The position numbers and the translations under genes were made by a program. Below the pieces are notes generated by a model. That model was not told where the DNA came from. It worked only from the letters and a program-made list of their open reading frames with translations, and made no database searches. DNA of 64,000 nt from an uncultured Hyphomicrobiales bacterium (GTDB lineage: Bacteria > Pseudomonadota > Alphaproteobacteria > Rhizobiales > Beijerinckiaceae). The stretch covers positions 62,001 to 126,000 of the forward strand of contig CAINED010000029.1 in assembly GCA_903847605.1 (NCBI GenBank). Direction: 5' to 3'. Of the stretch, positions 27,500-36,399 are shown in pieces. Numbering within the stretch: position 1 is the first letter of the stretch; each line of letters starts with the position of its first letter.

Positions 27500-29593
27500 A
27501 TGGACGACGTACTCAATCGCTTCTTCTATCCGAAAGCCATCGCCATCATCGGCGCATCGACCGATCCGATGAAACTGGGCGGACGGCCGATCGACCAGAC
27601 CCTGCGCCTTGGTTTCCAGGGCAAGATTTATCCGGTCAATCCGGGCTCTGCGGAAGTGCAGGGGCTCAAGGCTTTTGCTTCGGTCGGCGATCTGCCCGAC
27701 GATACGGATTGCGCGATCATCGTCGTGCCGGCGCGTGGCGTCGAAGAGGCCGTCTCCGCCTGCGCGCAGAAGAAGATTCCGCTCGCGGTCATCCTGTCGT
27801 CCGGCTTTGCCGAAGCCGGCGAAAAGGGGCGCGAGGCGCAGGCGCGTATCGTCGAGACAGCGCGCAAGGCGGGCATGCGGCTTGTGGGTCCCAACAGTAT
27901 GGGCGGACTAAGCCTGGAGACGCGTTTCAGCGCGACCTTCACGGGCATCTGCGAACATACCGGCAAGGACTGGCCTGCGCTGGGCAGAGTCAGCATCGCG
28001 AGCCAGAGCGGCTTCATCGGCTCGCATCTCATGGGACTTTTGCGCGACCGCGGCGTCGGCATCGCCAAGTGGATCGCCACGGGCAATCAGGCCGACATCG
28101 ATATCAGCGATTGTGTGGCGCATCTCGCACGCGATTCCATCTCGGATATCATCGCCGTTTACGTCGAAGGCACCACACGCCCGCAAGCCTTGCGCACTGC
28201 GTTCCGTCTCGCGCGCGACAACGGCAAGATTGTCGTGGCCTTGAAAGCGGGCCGCACGGATGAGGGAGCTGCCGCTGTTGCATCGCATACGGCCTCCATG
28301 GTCGGCGGCTATGACGTCTATGAAGCCGTGTTCAAGCAGGACGGCGTCTATTGCGCCGGCAATATCGAGGAGATGACGGATATCATCGCCGCGCTCAGCA
28401 CGGGGCGCAGCATTTTCGGCGACAAACTGGCTATCGGCACGGTCTCAGGCGGTCTCGGCATTCTCTCTGCGGATGAGGCTGCGGAGCACGGCTTTGTATT
28501 GCCGACACTGTCGGCTGACTTGCAAACGCATGTGCGCGAGGGCAATCCGCTGGCGACGACGCGTAACCCCGTGGATATGGGCAGTCTCGTCAATTACGAC
28601 CGCGTCGTCGATGCGCTGGGCGTGCGTGGCGATTTCGACAGCGTCGCTTTCATCATCGGCCACTTCGGCCTGCTCGAACATAATATGGGCGCGCTGCTGC
28701 AATGGCTGACAGATGCGCGCGCGAAGCAGCCGGATCGCTTTTATTGCCTTGTCGCCTGTCTGTCGGATGCATGGCGTCTGAAGTTTCAAGAGATCGGCGT
28801 TTTCGTTTGCGAAGAGTTGACGCGCGCCATCGCCACGATGGCGGCCATCCGCAAACTGCGCGCGCCTCATGTCGGCGCGACGACGATCCTGCCGTCCGTG
28901 CAAGCCATCGACTGGAAGCCCGAGATTTTTGCCGGAGGCGAGCGCGCGGCCAAGCAACTCGTGGAGCAGATCGGCATACCCGTCGTGAAAGATGTTTTAG
29001 CGGCGAATGCGCAGGAGGCTGCCGCCGCCGCGCGTTCCTTCGGCGGCAAGGTGGTGCTCAAGGTCGCGTCCGCCGATATCGCGCACAAATCCGATGTGGG
29101 CGGGGTGATGCTTGGCCTCGAGGGAGATGACGCCGTCGCCAGCGCCTTCGAGAAAATCATGGCAAATGCGCGCAAGGCCGTGCCGCAGGCCAAAATCGAC
29201 GGCTTGCTCGTTTCGCCCATGGTTTCGGGCGGAATCGAAACCATCGTCGGCATGAAACGCGACCCGGTCTTCGGCGCGGCGATCATGTTCGGTCTCGGCG
29301 GCATTTTCGTCGAAATTTTCCACGACACGTCTTTGCGCGTGGCGCCCTTTTCCGTGGCGACGGCGCATGAGATGATCCGCGAGATCAAGAGCTATCCCCT
29401 GCTAGCGGGCGCGCGGGGCAGGCCGGTTGCGGATATCGAGGCTCTGGCCGGGGCGCTGAGCCGCCTTTCGGTATTCGCATCGGAGCAGGGCGGGGGATTT
29501 GGCTCCATCGAAATCAACCCGCTCATTGTCCTGCCGAAAGGCCAGGGAGTCATCGCGGTGGACGCGCTCGTGACCCCCGTCGATGATGGATAG
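27500..29593 (+). CDS. ADP-forming acyl-CoA synthetase (fused alpha-beta, ATP-grasp)
   Basis: A 697-residue NDP-forming acyl-CoA synthetase, second in the window. Order: CoA-binding domain (AIAIIGASTDPMKLGG), succinyl-CoA-ligase-like core with ASQSGFIGS, the phosphohistidine-type motif VASHTASMVGG (His263), then a C-terminal ATP-grasp domain with KVVLKVASADIAHKSDVGG and EINPLIV. The start ATG 27500 is set by the GGCGGA site and by the MDDVLNRFFYPKAIAIIGAS opening common to the family. It differs clearly from the 1341-3494 copy, so this is not a recent duplication. It follows the orphan molybdenum hydroxylase by 100 bases and precedes the crotonase/SDR unit. Confidence 0.88.
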   Translation: MDDVLNRFFYPKAIAIIGASTDPMKLGGRPIDQTLRLGFQGKIYPVNPGSAEVQGLKAFASVGDLPDDTDCAIIVVPARGVEEAVSACAQKKIPLAVILSSGFAEAGEKGREAQARIVETARKAGMRLVGPNSMGGLSLETRFSATFTGICEHTGKDWPALGRVSIASQSGFIGSHLMGLLRDRGVGIAKWIATGNQADIDISDCVAHLARDSISDIIAVYVEGTTRPQALRTAFRLARDNGKIVVALKAGRTDEGAAAVASHTASMVGGYDVYEAVFKQDGVYCAGNIEEMTDIIAALSTGRSIFGDKLAIGTVSGGLGILSADEAAEHGFVLPTLSADLQTHVREGNPLATTRNPVDMGSLVNYDRVVDALGVRGDFDSVAFIIGHFGLLEHNMGALLQWLTDARAKQPDRFYCLVACLSDAWRLKFQEIGVFVCEELTRAIATMAAIRKLRAPHVGATTILPSVQAIDWKPEIFAGGERAAKQLVEQIGIPVVKDVLAANAQEAAAAARSFGGKVVLKVASADIAHKSDVGGVMLGLEGDDAVASAFEKIMANARKAVPQAKIDGLLVSPMVSGGIETIVGMKRDPVFGAAIMFGLGGIFVEIFHDTSLRVAPFSVATAHEMIREIKSYPLLAGARGRPVADIEALAGALSRLSVFASEQGGGFGSIEINPLIVLPKGQGVIAVDALVTPVDDG

Positions 29594-29623
29594 TTATTGA
29601 CAATAACAGTTATGCTCTATAGC
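29593..29623 (+). promoter_or_regulatory. Promoter with overlapping perfect dyads ahead of the crotonase/SDR/receptor genes
   Basis: GTTATTGACAATAAC (29593-29607) is a perfect dyad around a central A. It overlaps a second perfect dyad, ATAACAGTTAT (29603-29613). The first contains TTGACA (29597-29602), a consensus -35. TATAGC at 29618-29623 is a possible -10 with a short 15-base spacer. A repressor bound here would block the promoter. Confidence 0.55.
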
Positions 29624-29660
29624 TTTTTGGCAAGACTTTCGGGAGCGTCAAGGGAGCGTC

Positions 29661-30455
29661 ATGGCCGAAGCTTCGTCAGCAAATTCATCGCCCGTGCTCA
29701 CGCGCCGTGAGGGACGCGTCCTCGTCATCACGCTGAACCGGCCTGAAAAGCGCAATGCGATGAACGATCCGACCGTACAGGAGATCGGTCGCATCTTTGC
29801 GACCCTCGACTCCGATGTCGCGGCCATCGTCTTCACCACGAGCAGCGTGCATTTTTCCGCCGGTCTCGACCTTTCCGAACTGACAGTGCGCGACCTGCCC
29901 GAAAGCATCATGCATTCGCGTGGCTGGCACAAAGTGTTCGAAACGATCCAGTTCGGCCGCGTGCCCGTCGTTGCGGCGCTGAAGGGCGCTGTCATCGGCG
30001 GCGGACTTGAGCTTGCAGCCGCCTGCCATATCCGCGTCGCCGAGCCATCGGCCTATTACGCTTTGCCCGAGGGACAACGTGGCATCTTCGTAGGCGGCGG
30101 CGGCTCCGTGCGCCTGCCGCGCCTCATCGGCGTTCATCGCATGATGGACATGATGATGACCGGCCGGACCTTTAGCGCGCAGGAAGGCCAGCAACTCGGC
30201 ATTTCCAACTATCTCGTTGGCGAAGGCGAGGCTCTCGACAAGGCGATGCAGCTTGCCGAAAAGGTCGCGGGCAATGCGCCGATGACAAATTTCGCGCTTA
30301 TTCACGCGCTTCCGCGCATTGCCGAAGCCGATCCGGCGTCGGGCTATATCCTGGAATCGCTGATGGCTTCGGCGGCCTCGACGGCGCCGGAAGCGCAGAA
30401 GCGCCTGCGCGACTTCCTCGAAAAGCGCGCGGGCAAGATTGTTCCGCAAGATTAA
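29661..30455 (+). CDS. Enoyl-CoA hydratase/isomerase (crotonase) family protein
   Basis: A 264-residue crotonase with both catalytic glutamates: Glu117 (IGGGLE) and Glu137 (ALPEG), spaced by 20 residues. The CoA-binding LNRPEKRN is at 26-33 and the oxyanion segment FSAGLDLSE at 65-73. It is a paralogue of the 310-1131 protein, sharing the block ALPEGQRGIFVGGGGSVR and the following TAQEG/SAQEG region. It sits behind its own promoter and dyads and is followed within 40 bases by a type-2 3-hydroxyacyl-CoA dehydrogenase. The pair would hydrate and then oxidise an acyl-CoA, a partial beta-oxidation module. Confidence 0.9.
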   Translation: MAEASSANSSPVLTRREGRVLVITLNRPEKRNAMNDPTVQEIGRIFATLDSDVAAIVFTTSSVHFSAGLDLSELTVRDLPESIMHSRGWHKVFETIQFGRVPVVAALKGAVIGGGLELAAACHIRVAEPSAYYALPEGQRGIFVGGGGSVRLPRLIGVHRMMDMMMTGRTFSAQEGQQLGISNYLVGEGEALDKAMQLAEKVAGNAPMTNFALIHALPRIAEADPASGYILESLMASAASTAPEAQKRLRDFLEKRAGKIVPQD

Positions 30456-30495
30456 TGTTTCGCGCGCCTCGTGGCGCGGCTAGGGAGATGCAGCG

Positions 30496-31254
30496 ATGGA
30501 TATGAAAGGTCATGTCGCCGTTGTGACGGGCGGCGCATCGGGTCTCGGCGAAGCGACGGTACGCGCCTTCGCGGCGCGCGGCGTAAAAGTCGCGATCGCC
30601 GATCTCAATGCGGATCGCGGCAATGCGATCGCGAAGGAACTGGGCGGTTTCTTCGGCAAGGTCGACGTATCCAGCGCGCAGAGCGCGGAAACTTTCTTCG
30701 CCGATGTCGAGAAGGCGCTGGGCATTCCCCGCATTCTCGTGAATTGCGCGGGCATCGGCGTTGCCAAGCGCATGGTCGGGCGCGACGGCGCGCAGCCGCT
30801 TGAGGAGTTCGCGCGCGTCATCAACATCAACCTGATCGGCACGTTCAACATGATGCGTTTGGCCGCTGCCGCGATGCAGAAGCTGGACCTCGTGGGTGAA
30901 GAGCGCGGCGTCATCATTTCCACGGCTTCCGTCGCCGCGTACGACGGGCAGATCGGCCAGCCCGCCTATGCGGCCTCGAAGGGCGGCATCGTATCTCTCA
31001 CGCTGCCGGCTGCGCGTGAACTCGCGCAGTTCCAGATCCGCGTGCTCACGATTGCGCCAGGCATCTTCCATACGCCGTTGATGAACGAGCTTCCCATCGA
31101 AGCGCAGAAATCGTTGGCTGCGGCCATTCCCAATCCGCGCCGTCTCGGCCAGCCGCCGGAATTCGCCGCTCTCGCCTGCCACATGGTGGAGAATGCCTAT
31201 CTGAACGGCGAAGTGGTGCGCCTTGACGGCGCCATCCGCATGGCGCCGAAGTAG
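30496..31254 (+). CDS. 3-hydroxyacyl-CoA dehydrogenase, type-2 SDR (HSD17B10-like)
   Basis: A 252-residue SDR. The NAD-binding TGGASGLG is at residues 11-18. Catalytic Ser145, Tyr158 and Lys162 (YAASK) are intact. It carries the subfamily marks of type-2 3-hydroxyacyl-CoA dehydrogenases: GERGVI-like EERGVIISTASVAAYDGQIG, LPAARELAQ, IAPGIFHTPL and the C-terminus GEVVRLDGAIRMAPK. These oxidise short or branched 3-hydroxyacyl-CoA with NAD. It follows the crotonase and precedes a LivK-type receptor on the same strand, so the compound imported through the Liv transporter may feed this step. Confidence 0.9.
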   Translation: MDMKGHVAVVTGGASGLGEATVRAFAARGVKVAIADLNADRGNAIAKELGGFFGKVDVSSAQSAETFFADVEKALGIPRILVNCAGIGVAKRMVGRDGAQPLEEFARVININLIGTFNMMRLAAAAMQKLDLVGEERGVIISTASVAAYDGQIGQPAYAASKGGIVSLTLPAARELAQFQIRVLTIAPGIFHTPLMNELPIEAQKSLAAAIPNPRRLGQPPEFAALACHMVENAYLNGEVVRLDGAIRMAPK

Positions 31255-31314
31255 CCGTCAGCATGCGTGTGACGCGGCAAGGGACGTAGTGACAGTTCTC
31301 AGGAGGAGGGAAGC

Positions 31315-32475
31315 ATGAAGCATATCGGGAAGGGCGTTTCTCTGGCCGCATTCGCCGCGGCCTTCGCAGGTCTGACGTTCGCTGCTCCCGCTGTGGCGCA
31401 GACCGTCAAGGTTGGCGTATCGCTGTCGACCACCGGCCCTGCCGCTGCGCTCGGCGTGCCGATCGCCAATGTGATCGAACTGCTACCGCGCGAATTCGGG
31501 GGCGTGAAGCTCGACATCGTCGTGCTCGACGATGGAGGCGACGCCGGCAAGGCGACGACGAATGCGCGCCGTCTCATCACCGACGACAAGGTGGATGTCA
31601 TCATCGGCTCCTCGACGACGCCGCCTGCAAGCGCCATCGGCAACGTCGCCTTCGAGACGCAGACGCTGCATCTTTCGACTGCGCCCGTCGCCATGCCGCC
31701 CGATCGCATGCGCTTCACTTTCGTGCTGCCGCAGGATGTTGCGCTGATGGCCGACGTCATCTTCAAGCATATGCAGAAGAAGGGCGTGAAGACGCTCGGC
31801 ATGATCGGCTTTTCGGATTCCTGGGGCGATCTCTGGCTCGCGCAATACAAGAAGATCGCCGAACCCATGGGCATCAAGCTCGTAGCAGAAGAGCGCTATG
31901 GCCGTGCCGATACCTCCGTGACGGGGCAGGCGCTGAAAATCGTGGCGGCCCGGCCCGATGCGGTGCTCGTCGCAGCTTCCGGCACTGGCGCAGCGCTTCC
32001 GAATATCGCGCTGCGCGAGCGCGGATATAACGGGCAGATCTATCAGACGCACGGCGCGGTTTCGAATGTGCTGATGAAGATCGGTGGCAAGTCGGTCGAA
32101 GGCACGGTGCTTTCGTCCGGTCCTGCCGCCGTTGCGGATCTTCTGCCGGCCGGCGCTGCCACCAAGGGCGAGGGCGAGGCCTATATCAAGCTCTACGAAG
32201 CCAAGCATGGCGCGGGTTCGCGCACGCAGTTCGGCGGCCATGGCTATGATGCTTTCGCCATCCTGAAGCGCATCATTCCCGTTGCGCTGAAGACCGGCGC
32301 CAAGCCCGGCACGCCTGAGTTCAAGGCGGCGCTGCGTCAGGCCATTGTCAACGAAAAGAATATCGTCGCCAGCCAGGGTGTGTACAGCTTCACGGAGCAG
32401 GATCACTATGGCCTCGACGAACGCGGTCGCGTGCTGCTGGTGGTGAAGGACGGTCAGTTCGCACTTACGGAATAG
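31315..32475 (+). CDS. ABC transporter receptor, branched-chain/aromatic acid type (LivK-like)
   Basis: A 386-residue periplasmic binding protein of the Leu/Ile/Val-binding (Peripla_BP_6) family. A Sec signal (about 1-29) ends in AVAQ. The mature part begins TVKVGVSLSTTGPAAALG, with the two-lobe features IIGSSTTPPASAIG and TLGMIGFSDSWGDLW. A GGAGGAGGG site precedes the ATG. Similar receptors in alphaproteobacteria bind aromatic acids as well as amino acids, which would suit the nearby box cluster. It is convergent with livF, and a strong terminator separates the two. The Liv membrane genes next door lack another receptor, so this is their probable partner. Confidence 0.9.
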   Translation: MKHIGKGVSLAAFAAAFAGLTFAAPAVAQTVKVGVSLSTTGPAAALGVPIANVIELLPREFGGVKLDIVVLDDGGDAGKATTNARRLITDDKVDVIIGSSTTPPASAIGNVAFETQTLHLSTAPVAMPPDRMRFTFVLPQDVALMADVIFKHMQKKGVKTLGMIGFSDSWGDLWLAQYKKIAEPMGIKLVAEERYGRADTSVTGQALKIVAARPDAVLVAASGTGAALPNIALRERGYNGQIYQTHGAVSNVLMKIGGKSVEGTVLSSGPAAVADLLPAGAATKGEGEAYIKLYEAKHGAGSRTQFGGHGYDAFAILKRIIPVALKTGAKPGTPEFKAALRQAIVNEKNIVASQGVYSFTEQDHYGLDERGRVLLVVKDGQFALTE

Positions 32476-32480
32476 AGCCT

Positions 32481-32518
32481 GTCCCGAAAAGTTGCAGACT
32501 TTTCGATAAGGACATGCT
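32481..32518. repeat. Short rhizobial palindromic repeat (CGAAAAGT hairpin)
   Basis: CGAAAAGT (32485-32492) and ACTTTTCG (32498-32505) form an 8-bp stem with a 5-base loop, followed by ATAAGGACATGC. The same kind of element is widespread in intergenic regions of Hyphomicrobiales genomes. It lies between the receptor stop and the terminator. Confidence 0.5.
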
Positions 32519-32559
32519 GTACTTTAATTCGAACAGTCGCACCTCCCGCGACTAAACTT

Positions 32560-32595
32560 GCGCCGCGTCTTCCATGGGAAGCGCGGCGCTTTTTT
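32560..32595 (+). terminator. Strong intrinsic terminator after the LivK-like receptor
   Basis: GCGCCGCG, a bulged T and CTTCC pair with GGAAG and CGCGGCGC around a 3-base ATG loop, followed by TTTTTT. This gives 13 base pairs plus a U-run. It ends the plus-strand transcript 140 bases before the end of the convergent livF. Confidence 0.85.
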
Positions 32596-32729
32596 ATGGC
32601 TGGAACGTTCCGGGGGATCGAAGCGGCGTTATCCTCGCTCATGAGCCGCACGATTTATACGTTCCCGGGGAGCGGCCCACAGGGTGCAATCGTATCGTTT
32701 CTTGTCAGATTGAGCCGTGCTTTACTTGA

Positions 32730-33449
32730 TCAATGCGCGGCAATGCCGAGATAGGTTTCGACGATCTTGGGATCTGCGGCGAGGTCGCTCGCCTTTCCAG
32801 ACATGGTGATCTCGCCGAGTTCCATCACATAGGCATGGTCCGCAAGGCGCAGGGCCGCCCGCGCATTCTGTTCGACCAGCAGGATCGAGACGCCGGCGCT
32901 GCGCAGGTCGCGGATGATCGAAAAGATGTCCGCGACGATCAGCGGCGCGAGGCCGAGACTCGGCTCGTCCAGCATCAGGAGACGTGGCTTCGCCATCAGT
33001 GCGCGGCCCATGGCGAGCATCTGACGTTCGCCGCCCGACAGCGTGCCGGCAAGCTGGCGGCGGCGCTCTTTCAAACGGGGAAAGCGCGTATAAACCTGCT
33101 CGATCTGCTCGTTGCGCTCGGATGCGGAAACGAGAAAGCCGCCGAGCATAAGATTGTCCTCGACCGGCATGGTCGCGAAAAGTTCGCGCCGTTCCGGCAC
33201 CAGTGTCATTCCGGAGCCGACGCGGTCCTCGACCGGACGGCGCAGGATGTTTGCGCCTTCGAAAGTGATCGCGCCGCGCGCCGGCAATATGCCCATGGCC
33301 GCATTTAGGAGCGTCGTCTTGCCCGCGCCGTTTGCGCCGATGACGGTGACGATTTCGCCACGCGGCACATCGATGGACACGCCGTTAACTGCCTGCACCT
33401 TGCCGTAGGCCACATGCAGGTCGCGAATGGAGAGCAGCAGGTCGCTCAT
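32730..33449 (-). CDS. livF: Branched-chain/aromatic acid ABC transporter ATPase
   Basis: A 239-residue ABC ATPase of the LivF type. Walker A is GANGAGKTT, the signature is LSGGERQMLAMGRAL and Walker B is LLMLDEPSLGLAP. It opens [21 protein letters not shown] and ends with a family-typical short tail without extra domains. Its start overlaps the end of the upstream fusion gene by four bases (ATGA), so the proteins are translationally coupled. It powers the inner-membrane importer formed with LivH and the LivM part of the fusion. The likely receptor is the LivK-like protein encoded convergently. Confidence 0.94.
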   Translation of the reverse strand: MSDLLLSIRDLHVAYGKVQAVNGVSIDVPRGEIVTVIGANGAGKTTLLNAAMGILPARGAITFEGANILRRPVEDRVGSGMTLVPERRELFATMPVEDNLMLGGFLVSASERNEQIEQVYTRFPRLKERRRQLAGTLSGGERQMLAMGRALMAKPRLLMLDEPSLGLAPLIVADIFSIIRDLRSAGVSILLVEQNARAALRLADHAYVMELGEITMSGKASDLAADPKIVETYLGIAAH

Positions 33450-35248
33450 GCGTCCGCTCCGAGATAGGCCTGTATGACGGCAGGATGTTTGCTGACGACG
33501 GCGGGCGAGCCTTCAGCGATCTTGGTGCCGAAGTCGAGCACGACGATATGGTCGGTCAGGTTCATCACGAAGCCCATGTCGTGTTCGACAAGCAACACGG
33601 TCATGCCTTCACTGCGCAACTGCCTGAGCAGTTCCGACAGTTGCTGTTTCTCGAAATGACGCAGGCCCGCAGCGGGTTCGTCGAGCAGTAGAAGCGTCGG
33701 ATCGAGACAGAGCGCGCGCGCGATTTCCAGAATGCGCAACTGCCCGAGCGCCAGACTGCCCGCCTGTTTATGCATGTGCTCGCCAAGACCCACGCGCTCG
33801 ATCTGGCGTGCGGCTTCGGCGAGGATGCGCGCTTCCTCGGCGCGGTCGAGACGAAGGCTTGCCGAAGCGACGCCGGCGCTGCCGCGCAGATGAGCGCCAA
33901 GCGCGACATTGTCGAGGACGCTCATGTCGGCCAGCACTTTCACATGCTGGAATGTTCGGCCGATCCCGCGTTGCGCGATCTGGCGCGGCGACAGGCCATG
34001 GATAGGCTCGCCGCGGAATTCGATCTTGCCCGATGTGAGCGGCAGCGTGCCCGTGACGAGGTTGAATGTGGTGCTCTTGCCAGCGCCGTTCGGCCCGATC
34101 AGTCCGACGATTTCGCCAGCCTTGATGGAAAAGCTAACGTCGTTGACGGCGACGAGACCCTGAAACTGCTTTCGAACTGTATCGAGATCGAGAATCTTGC
34201 TGCCGGGTTCAGGCCGTGTGCGCACGGGCAGAGCTTCGGCCTTGCGATCGATGAAGGGATCGGCGGGTTGCGGCAGCAGCTTTTCGACGAGCGGCCAAAG
34301 GCCAAGGCGCGATTTCTGCAGGATCAGCACGAGCACGATGCCGAAGACGACTTCCTCATAATGCGCCTGTCCGCCGAAGAGGAAAGGCAGAAGTCGCGTG
34401 AGAATTTCCTTCAGCAGGGTGACAAAGGCCGCGCCGAAAATTGCAGCCGCCGGATGTCCGGTGCCGCCGGCGACAGCCATGAACAGATATTCGATGCTGG
34501 CGCCGACGCCAAAGGGTGTCGGGTTCACCGCGCGCTGCACATGGGCGTACAGCCAGCCTGAGATGGCCGCGAGCATGGCTGCATAGACGAAGACGACGAG
34601 TTTTGTGCGCGTGGTGTCGACGCCGAAGGATTCGGCGGCGCCCGATGCGCCGCGCAGGGCGCGAATGGCGCGGCCCGTGCGCGAGTCCAGGAGGTTCGTC
34701 GTCGTGAGCACCGCGATGATGACGAAGATCCAGATAACGTAAAAGATCGAGCGGCTGTCGAAGAACTGGTAGCCCGCAATGGAGATTGGCGGCACAGGCG
34801 TGATGCCGTCATTGCGGCCGAGAAAATCCAGCTTGCTGAAGAGGTAGAAGATCGCGATGCCCCAAGCCAGAGTGCCGAGGGGCAGGTAGTGGCCCGAAAG
34901 CGGAACGGTGATGATGCCGAGGATGACGGCGGCAACGAGTGTCACGGCGACCGCGACAAACAGGCTGATCCACGGCGAAAAGCCGTGGTAGGCGCAAAGC
35001 ACCGCGGTCGTATAGGCGGCAAAGCCGCAGAACGTCGCCTGCCCGAAAGACGTCATGCCGCCGACGCCGGTCAGCAGGATAAGACCAATGGCGACGAGCG
35101 CTGCAAGGCCGATGTTGTCGAGCAGTGTGATCCAGTAAACGGGCACACCGGGGATCAGCGGTATCGCGAAGAGGATCGCCGTCAGCACGATGAAGAACAT
35201 CGAGCGGCGGGAGAGGCCGGATTTCTGCTTCATGGTCGCGTCGCTCAT
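33446..35248 (-). CDS. LivM-LivG fusion: permease joined to ABC ATPase
   Basis: A 600-residue fusion. Residues 1 to about 330 are a LivM permease with multiple membrane segments ([25 protein letters not shown] core is recognisable, then [12 protein letters not shown]). From about 345 a LivG ATPase begins: GPNGAGKST is Walker [16 protein letters not shown] replaces the usual LSxGQ signature, and [11 protein letters not shown] is Walker B, followed by VEHDMGFVM. The start is ATG 35248, one base after the livH stop, with AGGAGGAGG formed by the livH tail. LivM-LivG fusions are known in alphaproteobacteria and keep subunits at a fixed 1:1 ratio. The transporter would import branched or aromatic acids. 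Confidence 0.92.
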   Translation of the reverse strand: MSDATMKQKSGLSRRSMFFIVLTAILFAIPLIPGVPVYWITLLDNIGLAALVAIGLILLTGVGGMTSFGQATFCGFAAYTTAVLCAYHGFSPWISLFVAVAVTLVAAVILGIITVPLSGHYLPLGTLAWGIAIFYLFSKLDFLGRNDGITPVPPISIAGYQFFDSRSIFYVIWIFVIIAVLTTTNLLDSRTGRAIRALRGASGAAESFGVDTTRTKLVVFVYAAMLAAISGWLYAHVQRAVNPTPFGVGASIEYLFMAVAGGTGHPAAAIFGAAFVTLLKEILTRLLPFLFGGQAHYEEVVFGIVLVLILQKSRLGLWPLVEKLLPQPADPFIDRKAEALPVRTRPEPGSKILDLDTVRKQFQGLVAVNDVSFSIKAGEIVGLIGPNGAGKSTTFNLVTGTLPLTSGKIEFRGEPIHGLSPRQIAQRGIGRTFQHVKVLADMSVLDNVALGAHLRGSAGVASASLRLDRAEEARILAEAARQIERVGLGEHMHKQAGSLALGQLRILEIARALCLDPTLLLLDEPAAGLRHFEKQQLSELLRQLRSEGMTVLLVEHDMGFVMNLTDHIVVLDFGTKIAEGSPAVVSKHPAVIQAYLGADA

Positions 35249-35249
35249 C

Positions 35250-36287
35250 TTATTCCTCCTCCTCGACATGATGGGAGGAAAGCGACAGCCAGATCAGCAC
35301 GGGGATGATCAGCGTGAAGACGATGACTTCCTTGAACTGGCTCGCGAAGAAGGATGCGAAAGCTTCGGCGATGCCGACGACGAGGGCGGCGACGACGGTC
35401 AGCGGATAGCTGGCGAGCGAACCGATGATGGCGGCTATAAAGCCTTTGAGGCCGATGATAAATCCGGTGTCGTAATAGATCGTCGTCATGGGCGCCGTCA
35501 GCGCGCCGGTGAGCGCGCCGATGATTGCTGCGAGCACGAAGGCGATGGAGCCTGACAGCGATGTGCGGATGCCGACGAGACGGGCGCCGAGGCGGTTGAT
35601 CGCCGTCGCGCGCAACGCCTTGCCGAAAAGCGGTTTGTTGAAGAAGAAGGTCAGCGCCGCCATGCTGACAAGCGTCAGCGCGTAAATCGACAGTGTCTGT
35701 CCGGTGATGACGAGCGGACCCACGGGTAGCGACGTGCTGGACAGTGGCGTTGCGCGTAGGCCCTCCGCGCCGAAGAACAGCAGGCCGAGGCCCTGCATCG
35801 ACAAATGCACGCCGATGGCGACGATGAACAGCGTCAGCACCGAGGCTTCCGCAACCGGACGGAATGCAATTGTATAGAGATAGGGGCCCATAGGCGCGAC
35901 GATGGCGAGCGCAAGCAACAGGTTTGCCCATGGCGGCAGCTTCATCGGGGCGAGCCAGAAGGTTGCCGCGACAATCAGACAAGGCAGGACGATTTTCGCG
36001 AGCGCTTCCTTGCCGATGCGGCGCGCATCGAGTTCGTGTCGCGACATCCAGAGTTCGATGACGAAGGCGACCAGACCGAAGCCGAGCAGCAGCCAGACTG
36101 TGCCGGGTACGCGGCCCGTGTCAAGCAGAGCGAGCGTCAGCGCGCCATAGGTGACGAATTCGCCTTGCGGCACGAAGATGATGCGCGTGACCGCGAAGAC
36201 GAGCACCGTCGCAACGCCCAACAAACCGTAGAGCGCGCCATTGGTGACGCCGTCCTGCACCAGAAACAGGAGGATCGTGCTGTCCAT
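35250..36287 (-). CDS. livH: Branched-chain/aromatic acid ABC transporter permease
   Basis: A 345-residue inner-membrane permease of the LivH type with about eight hydrophobic segments. The family opening DGVTNGALYGLLGVATVLVF and the cytoplasmic-loop region ALRATAINRLGARLVGIRTS, which contacts the ATPase, are present. It is longer than typical LivH (about 300) because of an extra stretch around residues 50-110. It starts the liv unit and is divergent from a MarR gene. Its last codons GAG GAG GAG GAA supply the ribosome site for the next gene. Regulation by the adjacent MarR is likely. Confidence 0.92.
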   Translation of the reverse strand: MDSTILLFLVQDGVTNGALYGLLGVATVLVFAVTRIIFVPQGEFVTYGALTLALLDTGRVPGTVWLLLGFGLVAFVIELWMSRHELDARRIGKEALAKIVLPCLIVAATFWLAPMKLPPWANLLLALAIVAPMGPYLYTIAFRPVAEASVLTLFIVAIGVHLSMQGLGLLFFGAEGLRATPLSSTSLPVGPLVITGQTLSIYALTLVSMAALTFFFNKPLFGKALRATAINRLGARLVGIRTSLSGSIAFVLAAIIGALTGALTAPMTTIYYDTGFIIGLKGFIAAIIGSLASYPLTVVAALVVGIAEAFASFFASQFKEVIVFTLIIPVLIWLSLSSHHVEEEE

Positions 36288-36362
36288 TCCCCTCAGTCCC
36301 CTCCGCCAGCCCTCGCGCGAACATTGCGGCGGGCCGGCCGTTCGTCTCCCTTGAACAGTGAT

Positions 36363-36393
36363 ATTGTATAATTGTTATGAAGTATAATACAAT
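36363..36393. promoter_or_regulatory. Inverted repeat between livH and the MarR gene
   Basis: Perfect 7-base arms ATTGTAT (36363-36369) and ATACAAT (36387-36393) flank a 17-base AT-rich spacer, with further partial symmetry inside. It ends seven bases before the MarR start codon. The AT-rich core is a good candidate for the MarR autoregulatory operator and for control of the divergent liv genes. Confidence 0.6.
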
Positions 36394-36399
36394 GGAAAA

